From positions 24,671-88,670 of the forward strand of contig QANU01010689.1 in assembly GCA_003254905.1 (NCBI GenBank): a stretch of 64,000 nt of DNA. Direction: 5' to 3'. Position 1 is the stretch's first letter. Each line of letters begins with the position of its first letter. Positions 51,779-63,180 of this stretch are shown here, one piece after another. Source of the DNA: Nissolia schottii. Its lineage: Eukaryota; Streptophyta; Magnoliopsida; Fabales; Fabaceae. The notes beneath the pieces are model-generated. The model made no database searches and was not told where the DNA came from. It worked only from the letters and a program-made list of their open reading frames with translations. The position numbers and the translations under genes are program-made.

Positions 51779-53349
51779 TACCGTCCCTGGGATCAATAGG
51801 TGCAATATCTCTAGCAGCAGAAGTGTAGCCCATAATGGGTGACAGTGGTGGAGGTGGAGGTATCACAAGGTCAGCATCATGAGGGGGAAGCAACTCCTGA
51901 ATCTGGTGCATGAGCTTGGGTGTAATGGAAACATTTGCCATGTCCATGACTGCTAACTCAAAAGTCGTCGTGTGGGCGACAACCACAATGACCATGCCCT
52001 GAACGGAATTAATCCTGACGCTCATGAAAGGAAGCCCCAATCACATTAGTGATGGGCCTTTGTTCGATTGAGTGTGTTATTAAAGTCTTATGGATTAGTT
52101 TCCTCAAAGAGGACATAACTTTATTTTTCATATCCATTCCTTTCACAATCATGCCTTTCATAATCATTCCTTTCACTCATAACTTATAACACACTTATGT
52201 AGAAATGACGATATAATCACATATATGCGTATTCAACAACGTATGATAGAAAATGATCATGTGAACATAATAGATTACAAGCATATACTTGCAACAGTCG
52301 TCAACATAATCATAATCACAAGCATAACATATCGTCAAAACTGTCATAAACATAATTTAGTCACACAAAGAACATAAACAATCATCTTTAACAGAACATA
52401 ATTATAATAATAATCTACGCACAGTTATATATAATATGAACCATGCTTGCAGTACTCCATGCTACAGATACAAATTCTTATAACAAACATAAGATCCATA
52501 GAAAATGACTTTCCCACATGAACCAACTCAGACCTAGCGTAACACGACGTCGTTTCCTATCTTTACTCTTAAAAGAAGGTTTCATCCCTAACGACACACT
52601 TGCACACAAGGATTAGATACTCAAATACTCAACAATGAAAAATCAACCCTAGCCATAGGATTCTTTTATGGCCAAGCCATAAAACCTACGCACAGGCTCA
52701 TCGGGTCAATTCTTGACTATAGACTCCTTAACATATTTATGTTTATATTAACCAAGGAACACAAAAACACCAAGGCATATTGAAAACACAAACTCTAATC
52801 CTAAGGGACTTTAATAGGCCGAAACTTACTAAGACAATACACAGGGTCACACATTTGGTTTTCTTACCAAAAACTCTTGTCATGAAACTTGTTCAAAACC
52901 ATATTAGCATTGAAAACATAATTACTTTTATCAAACAACCCTTACCCTAAAGAAACTCATGGAAATTGATTGGTACTCTAGGAAACCATAATCCATCATA
53001 AACTCACTTTTTGACAAAACCCTATTTCACAAAGATGGTTTAGAATCCTCTCAAGAGACTAAATATAGGCTTTGATATTAAAAACAACTTCAGTAAGAGT
53101 TTTTAATTAAAAAGAAGAAGCTTTTATTTTAGAGAAAAACATAATCTAAAAGCCAAATCCATTCACAAAACCTCTTTAGAGTTAGGCGAAAACTCAAGAA
53201 CCACAAGAGAAACAAAAATAACATTTGGAAACCTTGAGGGACATTACGAAATTGAATCTGTACCTAAAGTTCCAGGGGTGAAAAAACCATTTTAACTAGG
53301 CGAAAGAATATAAGAAACTCAAGGAAACCAAAGGAACTAACAACACATG
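51779..53349 (-). other. Open frame part and AT-rich repeat DNA
   Basis: At 51779-52040 a minus-strand frame begins with Met and contains a proline run (VIPPPPPLSP) and GYTSAARDIAP. It stays open up to the solo LTR at 51778 and is in the same frame as the part at 43945-44171. I do not recognise the protein. From 52040 to 53349 the sequence is AT-rich with repeated catcataatc/acataa words and no frame with support; it may be the body of the outer minus-strand LTR. Confidence 0.35.
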
Positions 53350-55201
53350 TGTAACATCTTGCTTTTTCCTTAGTAAAGATTTCACAGGATAAATACCAGT
53401 ATAAGCCCTCTGTATAGGTTAAAATAATTTAGAAACATGAATTCTTAGATAAAAAATGCCTGTAGAAATTATTTTGCTTGGTTTCGCAAACTTCTGTAGA
53501 CACTAGATTAATTCCTTTTAGTCATCAAACTTTAATGGTGTCCATAAGATATTTGTAAAACGTACTTGTACAGAGGTAAATATACAAATACCTTAGATTA
53601 ACCCAAATTCCTCACTAGGAGAATTAGTAGATCACAAGGATGTGATCAGAATATTTTTAGGAAACTCGTATGCAAAGCACCTGAACAGTTAACGACCAAA
53701 CACGATCAAACTTGATCATTATTTGGTCTAAAAATTATGACCACAAATTCGGCCAAGAGAGAGAGAAATATGTGGCCATAAACTCACCATTTGTGAGTCA
53801 AATTTTCAAAGCTTATCCTTAATGGTGATTAAGCATGATTAGTCACCAAGTGTGACATCATCGCTTATGTCACCAAAGAGCAAAATTGGAATTAACTCCA
53901 AGGGCATTTTGAAAAAGGGAATTTCGTGGCTTGGCCTATAAATAGCCATGAGTTCTTCGAAAAACATGACATAGGAGAAGAAACCTTAGCAAAACTCTGT
54001 CCATTTGCACGCTCTGTCGTTACTCTGCCGAAGCAGAAACACAGACTCTCACTACACAAGCCAAACCCTAGTTTTCCTACAGTTCATCAACATCTTATTC
54101 TATAGATTCTTCCTTTTTTTCCTAAAGGAAACCATAGCCCATAGCTGGTTCTATAGCAAGTTCCGCAAGGGCTCGAGACACTAGAGCTCCACAGGGTTTC
54201 TGCGCAAAGTTCTACAGAACTATTTGGGATTGTTTCTACAAGTGGGTAAACCAAGTTCCTACTGTCTATGTAGCTTTTCATGATAGTTTATGTTAGGTTT
54301 ATGTGGATTGTGGGTAAAACTAGCTTGAATCATCCCTTGATGATCTTGTGTTTGCTTATGTGATATTAAGAAAGGGCCATGTATGATGTGCTAGAAGTTA
54401 GGGTTATAATTTTGGAATAGTTTTAGGTTTTCTTTGAGTTGGAACTTGTGATATTGCAATTGTTGGAACTTATGGTGAAGCCCTAAGAAGTATGCATGGG
54501 AGTGTTTTGGAAAAGGGTGAAGAAAAGGGAAAATCAACAAAGCAGTGGACATGCATCACGCCTAGGGCGCTGAGCGGCCTGTGAGGTCAGCTGAGTGGCC
54601 TGGGTAATTTATGCCCTAGCGACATGTTTTGCACTCAGGGCGCTGAGTGGCCTGTGTTGGACCGCTGAGCGTTTTGAGGAAAATTTCAGGGAAGGATTTG
54701 GAAATTGAATTCTTTGAACTGTGAGGCGTCAAGGTCCGCTGAACGACCCTAAGGGGGCGCTGAACGACTTGAACCCTAGCCCATGCAACCTTGGACTTGG
54801 ATGGCCAAGTGACCTAAGAAGCCTATGGGTGCTGAGCGACCTGGGAAGCCTTAGGCCCCTAACCTAACCGTAGCTAAGGGCTAAGTAATTGGAGCAATTC
54901 TCTTGGGCCCGCATACTCCAACAAGCAATGATTTATGCTAGTTACATGTAACAATAATAAGAAGTATGTTTTCTGCTGAGTCACATCATGAGGACTCGGT
55001 CGTCATTAAGCCTTTAGGACGACTGTAGATAACTAGCCACTAATCACCTAATGTTTAAAGATCATAACTGAACCCTAGGGAACAAGTGATGTCTTAAGAA
55101 GGTTCTGGCCACAGAGGGTCCAGTGTACCTTAAAGAAAGTACGTAGTTATATAATAGGGAATCCCTTTTCTCTTGGCACGTCCAACGGACAAGCCCCTCA
55201 C
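53350..55201 (+). mobile_element. 5' portion of a Tekay-type LTR (right nest, layer 1)
   Basis: It starts TGTAACATCTTGC and resembles 26794-27666. It holds a cluster of gctgagcgg words (54565-54845). At 55202 another LTR start follows, so this layer is interrupted there; its remainder lies beyond the window. Confidence 0.75.
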
Positions 55202-55542
55202 TGTAACATCCCGACTTTTCCCCCTTAGAAAGACTTTGAAGAATCCATAAGGTTGCTTGATTAAAAGTGTGATTGAAATGATTAACCAGATGGGGGAAAT
55301 TTTTGTTGAGGGTTATTTCCCCTCAACGTTAGATAAAATAAGGGAATTATGATCCCGCTGGACATCATGAGGTCCATGTAAACTTGAGGACAATATGGGA
55401 ATTCTGGTAGGTGCCAAAGGGATCTGTAAATTATAGACTCACAGAAATAAATGTCCAGACACCTTGTTTTGGCACACCATCCTAACCAGGAAAATTCATA
55501 GATCGCAGATATGTGTTCGAAATATTTTTAAAATATCTGTAC
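55202..55542 (+). mobile_element. 5' portion of a Tekay-type LTR (right nest, layer 2)
   Basis: It starts TGTAACATCCCGAC and runs for only 341 bp before the next LTR start at 55543. Confidence 0.7.
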
Positions 55543-57627
55543 TGTAACATCCCCGATTTTTTCCCTTACGAAGATTTCGTATAATAAATTAATAAGATTG
55601 GAAAACTAAATTATCAACTTTGATCCCTGAAATATTAGCTAAAAATAGTAATTTTGTGATTTCGCGAAGTCCTGCGAGGTCTGAATCGATTTTCGGTTAT
55701 TATTAAAATTTAATTACGACTCAAAGGAGTCTATAAAATACAATAATATGAAAATAAATGTCAGAATGCCCAAATAAAATTTAATAAGTAATAAGAAAAA
55801 TTAGTAGATCACGTCGGCATGCCCGAAATAGTTTTAGGCCATCCGCACGTGAGCAAATTGCGACAAAACGCGATCGAACGTGATCAAAAGTAGCACCGAC
55901 ATAGGATGCTTATCTCCTGCCAACTGTGGCAGGGATGAGATTTATTATATAGAATAAAATATATTATTATATAATATAATAATAGTAGTGAATAGTAAAA
56001 ATAATAATATAATAATAATACAAATAATATAATATAAATTAATAAATTGAAAGGCGGTGGAGGCTGCCTATAAAAGGCCAGCCTCCTGAAGCCCTTTTTG
56101 CTTCAAAAAATTTCTTTCCCTTCTCCGTTCATTTCTTTTCTTTGTTGTTCTGTTCGTGCACTGCTGTTGTGCTGCCGAACGCTGGAAAAATAGCGGAGAC
56201 CACCCTAACGCGATTAGGGATTTTTCCTCATCACTTCTACCGTTCTCGAATTTGATTTTGAGGTGGGTAATCTTGACTTATTCATCTCCTTGATGAATTT
56301 TATGTGTTATACGTATGATATGTGAAAAATCAACTAAGTAGATTTTATGCCAAAAATATGTTTATTATGATGCTTGGACGATTTGTCATAATTTTGAAGT
56401 TAGAAAAATATAACTGTGTTTAGGGTCCACTTAATATAATTATAGAGACTGTATAGTGTAAACTTCAAATTGGTGAATTTTTGTTTGATACAATGAAATA
56501 GATTTAATTATGTATTATTATTAATTGCATATAAAACTAAATATTTTATATTGCGCGACTGTTTGCTTGACATATGCGGAAAGATATGTTTTAATGATTC
56601 TCAGGCATATTTTAATATAACTTACCTTATATATACAACTGGTTCATAATATTACAATCATCTATGATGTAACGAACATATTTTAGATTTAATGATTGTA
56701 GTTATGTGCTGTGATTGTAATAACTGTGTTAGTATGTGTTGTAATTGTGATATCATGCACCATGAAGAACGAGTTGTCAATAGAGGGTTAGGACAACCTT
56801 AGATAACTAGAGAGATTATCACCTAACTATGGCTAGCTCATAATTAAACATAGGAAACGAGTTTAGATCTTGAGTGGTATGTTCCTAATTGTGAGTTCAG
56901 GAGAATTGTACTAGAAACCCAGAGACAGACCTTTCCTGTCAGAAGAGCTTGACTAGACGAGTAAAAGAGATAGACCTCTCCCGCTAGGAGAGCCTGACTA
57001 GACGAGTAAAAGAGACAGACCCTTCCCGTCAGGAGAGCCTGACAAGATGTGTAAGAGCTATGGTCCGCTTCCGGTTACGCCGTCAGGGCGGCCCCTCGCC
57101 ACCCGGTAAGGGTGTGGAGTCATGTTGGCTTGAGGAACAGATAGAAAAGGTTAGGTCGTACACCACCAGGGGAAGAGTCCCAAGGTGTACGAGGAGGTGT
57201 GGTTAAGTTCGCTTCTAGTTACGCCGTCAGGGCGGCCCCTTGCCACCCCGAGGGGTGGAGTCTTGTTTTCCTCGAGGAATAGACATAAAAGGTTAGCTCG
57301 TACACCGCCATGGGGACGATGGTCCCAAGGTGTTCGAGGAGGTGTGGACATGCATACAAAATCCCAGGAGAGCCTGGCAAAACTATGACAGACAGACAGA
57401 ATCCCCAAGAGAGCCTGGTAAAACTTATGACAGATAGACAGAATCACTAGGAGAGCCAGGCAGACCTTATGAGAGATAGAAAGAAATCCCTTGGAGAGCC
57501 TAGCAGAACATATGAGAGATGGACAGAAATCCCCAGGAGAGCCTGGTGGAATGTGTGAGAGAAGTCAACATGCATGAGTTATGTGATGGATGGTTGTGTA
57601 TGTGAATATATATGTGTATGTATATTT
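55543..57627 (+). mobile_element. 5' portion of a Tekay-type LTR (right nest, layer 3)
   Basis: It starts TGTAACATCCCCG. It includes an AT-rich stretch (55930-56040), hairpin-rich arrays (56925-57546) and long-armed inverted repeats at 57156-57192 and 57298-57337 that match LTR copy 3 on the left of the window. Confidence 0.75.
56925..57546 (+). repeat. Hairpin array C: constant AGAG loop, variable stems
   Basis: Units contain GG-AGAG-CC with stems that vary: GTCAGG/CCTGAC (57028-57033, 57038-57043) and CCAGG/CCTGG (57364-57368, 57373-57377; again 57533-57537, 57542-57546), with weaker units between (near 56940, 56988, 57412, 57450, 57492). Between the two blocks lie the palindromes CCACCCC-GA-GGGGTGG (57243-57258) and TCGTACACC...GGTGTACGA (57156-57164, 57184-57192). 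Confidence 0.65.
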
Positions 57628-58854
57628 TGTAACATCCCACTCCTTTCTTAGTGAAAATTTTCCCAAATAACTACTAGTAGAGCCCTTCGTATGAGTTAAG
57701 ATGTAGGGGTCAGTAGAAATTATTTTGCTGGGTTTTGATAAATTCTGCTGACACTCAAATGGTTCCTCTCGACACCTAAAGATGGATGAAAAACCTAAAG
57801 TGTCAGAAAAACGGAAATCAGTTCGGTTTCGGACGGTTACGCAAACACCAGAACCGCCCCCCTCGTTTAGCCCCGTCTAGCCAATAGAACTAAGCAGAGG
57901 GCCTCAAGTCTTGGGAAACCATACCTTATGGGGGAAAGATTACCAAATCCCTAGAATGAACCCCAAACCGCTACTAGGAAGCTGTGGCGATCGCAGAAAG
58001 GCGAGTGGTGTCGTTGTCTGCAGACACAAGAGCTCAACGAGGTGACAAAGGTATCTGTGAAAAATACTCCTCCGGAGAAAAATTCACAAATGCCTTGAAT
58101 GAACCTTATTTCTAGGTTAAGGGAAATTAGAGGATCGCGACGATGTAAGTGAAATATTTTTCAGACGACCGTGTGCGACACACCGGGACTACAAAAGACC
58201 AAAAATGAGCGAAATGGGACTGGGTGGGACCCAAATCTGGTATGAGCACGTGGGGGAGGCAGATTTTTCAAGAAAAATAATAAAATAGTCATGGATGTGA
58301 CATGATGTGACTTTATGATTATCTAAACTAATTAAATAATTAGTTTATTAAATAAAAAGGGCATTTTGGTAATTTTGGGCCAACGGCAAAATGGGAAATT
58401 GGCCATCAGCCCTTGGGCTATAAATACCCCCCCAAACCAAAAATGAGATGGACAAATTGAAAACCTTGCCAGAACTCGGTCTGTTTGCTCGATCGACTGC
58501 TGTTCTGTCAAACTGGAGACTCAGACACCGCCTGCCTTAAACCCAGCTCACTTCCTTCAGGAATCCCCTAACCCAAACCCACAAATAACCTTCAAAATCC
58601 CTAGAGGTAGCTTGGGAAATTTCATCTAAGAGAAGCTAGGAGGCGTCAAAGCAAGCTAGGAGCCAGCAGGAACTGTCAGAACCGGGGAAAAGTGGGTAAA
58701 CCTGACATAACCACTGTCTATGTGGTCTAGGATGCTTGAGGTTCATTTATGATGTGTTCTATGCTATATTATGCTAGGTTTTCTTATTTAGTTCCTCTTT
58801 GATGATTTGCTAGGTGAAGATGTGTTATACGTGCCAGACCCGCTATATGCTTCG
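57628..58854 (+). mobile_element. 5' portion of a Tekay-type LTR (right nest, layer 4)
   Basis: It starts TGTAACATCCCACTCC. The part near 58.48-58.7 kb matches LTR copy 4 of the left nest (4543 onward), so the two nests contain the same subfamily. Confidence 0.7.
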
Positions 58855-59423
58855 TGTAACATCCCAGTTTTCCCTTGGCAAAGATTTCGCATAATAAGTT
58901 CGGGTGCGAACTCTTTTGGAGGTTGGAAGCGTACACTACAGGTGTCCGTCAAGCACTGGGACGCCTGTGACTATGTGGTCAAGGTAGACAAGTTCCAGAT
59001 TTTGGAAGGTTAGGCTTTGGAGAAATATAAGACAGTAAAGAGAGGAGTGTATGAGGGTCGAGTCAACATATAACTGGGTTAAGGACGTAGGTAAGAAAAC
59101 AACTAAGGTTGGAGGTATGAGCATAATCTAGGAAGGTGGAATATTAATCAAGGGTGACGAGATCAAGTCCGAGTGCGGCTGCATAATCCAATTTAGGTTT
59201 CACCTAGGAAAGTGTGAAAGGTTGGGCTCTGGAGAATAAAGGAAAGTGTATTAAGCTTAAGAAGGAAGCGGTGTTAAGTGTGCAAGGGAAGTGAAGAGAA
59301 TATGAAATCGGGAGCGATCGAGGATGTAATGGCAACCTTAAGATATTAAGGAGAAAAGGGAGAATCTAGAAGGGATAAAAGGAGTATAAAATGCCAGAGA
59401 GCTTAGAGATAAGAAAGGATGTC
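58855..59423 (+). mobile_element. Tekay-type LTR start joined to gag-like sequence (right nest, layer 5)
   Basis: It starts TGTAACATCCCAG but soon passes into sequence that resembles the gag part of the Tekay element (a run like LQVSVKHWDACDYVVKVDK, compare 39.28-39.35 kb). It is a decayed fragment. Confidence 0.6.
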
Positions 59424-60649
59424 TGCAACATCCCGATTTTTCCTTAGGGAAATAATCGTAAACATAATTATTAAATTAATTTTCTAATCATGATTAGAGA
59501 ATTAAGATGGGAAATTATTAGGTAGAATATCCCTAGGAAATAAGACGGGTCGCGATAGGAAGTTCGACGGACAACCGAACAGTCGTTGTTTGCCGATGAA
59601 ATTTTCTGGCGAGCAAAAGGTGTCCGTGAAAATAATCTCCCGGAGAAAAATTCACAAACACCTTTAAACATTAATACCCTTAGGTAGGGGAAATTAGAGG
59701 GTCGCGACAGTGCAAACGGAATATTTTTCGGGCGACCGTGCGCGACGCACCGAGATTGCGAGCGATAAAACACGAGCGAACTGGAACAGAGAAAAAATGA
59801 AATTTTAGCAGCTGACCAGGAGAGGGAAGGCTGCACGGTCTGATGGTGATTTTGTCCAATCCCCTAAAATCATCCTTCCAAATTCCCATCACATGGCCAT
59901 ACCTATGCCCATGCTTTCTACTATTCATCACTTTTTCTAAATCCTAAAACTAAATTAATTTCCCTCACCCTCAGCCCCTCAAAACCGAGACCTCATTCTC
60001 CCAAAGCCAATCCTCTTCTTCACTCCCCTGACGCCTTGCATTTTTCTCTCCACACGGTTTCTAAAACTTTTCTCCCATCCCACCACACTTTGCCTATAGA
60101 CTACACTTCCATAAGCCAAGCAAAACCGTGCCAGAAACAATTGCTTCTTAAAGCTGTCCTTCATTTTTCTCTAAATACAGCCCTCAAGTCTCCTCATCTC
60201 TGTTCATTTCCTTCCATCTGAAATCGAGGGGAACAACCTCATCACCCTCCACCTTGGTCACGAACTTGCCATCTTGGAGAAGGGAGGAGCTCAAGCTTTG
60301 GAGACTACAAGGCTTGTGGGACTTCACTCCAAGCTTCCTTCACCACCACCAGGTTTTTCTACAGGTGGGTAAACTTGGCTTGGTCACCCCTTGGTGGCTT
60401 ATGTTTGCTTGTATGTGTTTATGTGCTTTCATGCCTTATGATAAATTATGTTAGAAATGCTATGTTAGGACTTAGGAGATGATTCTGAAGGGTCTTGTGA
60501 CCTGGACTAGCTTAGTATATGATGGTGGAAATATGTGAAAAACCCAAGGAACATCCATGAGCAAAGGGGAAAGAAAGGCGAGAGAAATAAAGAAAATAGA
60601 TTCTGGTTCGTCAGGTGCAGCCGTGTAGTCCGCGGAGAGTGGTTGAAAG

Positions 60650-61430
60650 GAGTATGTAGAGAACTGTTGAGCGGCGCCTGGAACAGTGCCGAGACGGTTC
60701 CGCGGAGGATCCCAGGGGTGTGAATGAGAAAAATAGAAAATAAGTAAGGGGTAAGTGCTGAGTGATTCCACGAAAAGTGATTGAGAGGAGTCTAGAGAGT
60801 TGTTGAGCGGCACCAGGAACGGTGCTGAGAGGGTTCCGCGGAGGATCCCTGGGGTGTGAATGTGAGAAAATGAGAGAAGATAAGCGAAGGAGTATGTGAC
60901 GGGTGGTTCCGCGAAGAGATGACCGAGAGGAGTCTGGAAAGTTGATGAGCGGGCACCTGAGATGGTGTTGAGTGGTTCCACGGATAGTGACAGAGAGAAG
61001 CCTAGAAAGTTGATGAGCGGGAACCCGGGAAGGTACTGAACGGGTTTCGCGGAGGACCCCTAGAGTGATGAGAGGGTTATGCGAAGAATGTTGAGTGGGC
61101 ACTAGGAGTGGTGCTGCATGGGTTCCGCGGAGGATCCCTGGAATGCTGAGAAAGTTACGTGAAGAGCGTTAAGGGAGCACCAGGAGGGGTGCTGAAGGGG
61201 TTCCGCGGAGGATCCCTGGAGTGCTGAAAGGGTTACGTGAAGAGTGCTGAGTGGAAACCAGGAGTGGTGCTGAATGGGTTCCGCGTAGGATCCCTAGAGT
61301 ATTGAAAAGGAGTTACGTGAAGAGTGTCGAGCGGGCACCAGGAGTGGTTCGGAATGGGTTCCGCAGAGGATCCCTGGAGTGCGAGTGCTGAGTGGGTTCC
61401 GCGGGGGACCCCGAAGTCGTTGAGTGGTTA
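60650..61430 (+). repeat. Tandem repeat block in the innermost LTR
   Basis: About ten diverged units of 60-80 bp share ggttccgcggaggatccc and gagcgggcaccaggagtggt. Most units hold a GCACC-(6 nt)-GGTGC inverted repeat. The block is homologous to 1085-1560. Confidence 0.8.
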
Positions 61431-61867
61431 CAAGGATGTGTATGATGAATGAATGAGTTATGTTTATGATGATGTATGATGATGTATGATGAGCAGGTCA
61501 TGAGGTATGTTTATGATGAGTGCATGACATGATGATTTATGTGGAACATTGCATGTAGAATATGTGATATGTGCATGAAATACGTGAATGATATGTACAT
61601 GGAATATGTTTTAGAATATGTATGTTAGGAATGATTATGCTATCATGCATCATGAGAACTAGAAGTTAATCACATAAAGTTTAAAGAGCATAATTGAACC
61701 TTAGGGAACAAGTATATAGTTATATGATAAGAATCCTTTCTCGTGGCACGTCTACGGACACGCCCCTCACCAGTCCCAAAAGGGTGGATTGGTAAATGAT
61801 GCTACCTCACCATGTCCCAAAAGGGTGGACCGGTTAAAGAGGTTAATGACATGATGATGAGATATGA

Positions 61868-62003
61868 TGAATGAGAAGACGCTAACCCGGGTGAGCCGGT
61901 ATGCATAAGAGAAAGAATGTGGAGACGCTAACCCAGGTGAGCCGGTATGCGTAAGAAAAGAAAAGAAGGACGCTAACTCGGGTGAGCCGGTATGCGTAAG
62001 AGA
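61868..62003 (+). repeat. Three copies of acgctaacccgggtgagccg
   Basis: Three near-identical units of about 32 bp, spaced about 50 bp apart, include CCGGGTGAGCCGG. A single unit occurs at 5408 in LTR copy 4. Confidence 0.8.
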
Positions 62004-62864
62004 ATCCCCATGTTCCCCAAGCATGAGAATATGATGTATGAGTCACATGAGTATATGAGTATATGATACATGAGTATATGATGATGTATGGGTATGTAAA
62101 GTATAAGTATATGATTATGTATGTCTGTGTAGTCGTCAAGAGAACGCTCGAGACGGCTTATGTACATACGCGAAGTAAAGATAATGAGCACGAGAACTTA
62201 GATAAGAAAGACTAGTTCCCCAGTCACGTAGTAAAGTAGATAAAGCCATTCGGGACTTAGGCCAGATAATAATCAGTAGGATGTTAGTATGCATGTTCAC
62301 TTAGAAACACTTGAGCGGCCGGTTGATAAGTGAGTTAAAAAGATTACCCTGACGCCGAGGTAAACCACTGAGGATGAATGTTCTCACCCCCACTCGCTTA
62401 TGCTTCTAGGAGCAGACGGGAGCTATGAGGAGTACCAAGAGGATTAGAAAAGAACATAGGACAAGCTACCGATGACGGACGGACAGATCTTCAAGGCTAT
62501 GAAGACATGTTGGGCCAGCTATGCACTAGCTGAACTTTTATGATGTATATGGATGATTATAACATGTATACATATGTTATTATAATATTATCTGATTGGT
62601 TGTACTTATCTGTGAAGGACCAGGTACTTGCTTATGTAAATATTCATGTTCTATCGTTTGTCTTATATATATACTTTGATCCACACATGGCTCATATTTC
62701 GTAAATAAGCACTCAGTAACAAAGTTTTAAATTGGTCCATATTTTCCTTAATCAAGTATTTTCGAAAAAGTAATAAGAAACTATGAGTATTCCCACCCTG
62801 CAGATAACAACCTAGCAGACGCTGATTATGACTTAAGCATAAGCTGCTAAACGAGGGTGTTACA

Positions 62865-63180
62865 GTTGGTATCAGAGCAGTTTGGTCCAAGTGAGCCTGA
62901 GGACTGAGCTTATCTGCACTTCCGAGCGTATTCCTTGTTAGCTTGCATGGTGTTTAAGTATAACACCTTTGTGTATATGGTTCAAGTGCATAAATTGGTG
63001 GTACCGGAACACTGACCTGCCCTTGTTCCATGTGCATACTCAGAATAAATTCGCCATGCACTAAGTCTTGTCTTTAAGATAAGGAGTAGTGTGGCATAAT
63101 GCACTCTACCCCTTTGCTATCATTCAACGGGTGCATTTTTCAGGGATGCAGAGCCTAGCTAACTCTGTGTCTTGTTAGGT
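62865..63180 (+). mobile_element. Primer-binding site and leader of a Tekay-type element
   Basis: TGGTATCAGAGC at 62867-62878 is complementary to the 3' end of initiator tRNA-Met. The text that follows (agcagtttggtcc, gagcctgaggact) matches 38531-38560 of the Tekay element. The rest of the element is not seen before the sequence changes near 63180. Confidence 0.8.

Larger units (their letters stand above)
44172..51783 (-). mobile_element. Minus-strand Tekay-type solo LTR holding a nested Athila-like element
   Basis: On the plus strand it opens at 44177 with TGTAATACCCC and closes at 51778 with ATGTTACA, the reverse complement of a Tekay LTR start. Flanks are caccg and taccg, a 4-of-5 match and a likely aged target duplication. 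Without the element at 45556-50600 its length is about 2.55 kb. There is no gag-pol, so it is a solo LTR. Its 3'-end text matches 4480-4542 (ccctgtgagc with ctagcagggg on the sense strand). Confidence 0.8.
59424..62864 (+). mobile_element. Complete Tekay-type LTR (right nest, innermost layer)
   Basis: This 3441-bp LTR runs from TGCAACATCCCG to GTGTTACA and is followed by the primer-binding site. It contains the tandem block 60650-61430 and three copies of cgctaac-cgggtgagccgg (61871-62000). It is the best whole LTR of this family in the window and fixes the LTR ends used for the other layers. Confidence 0.85.
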
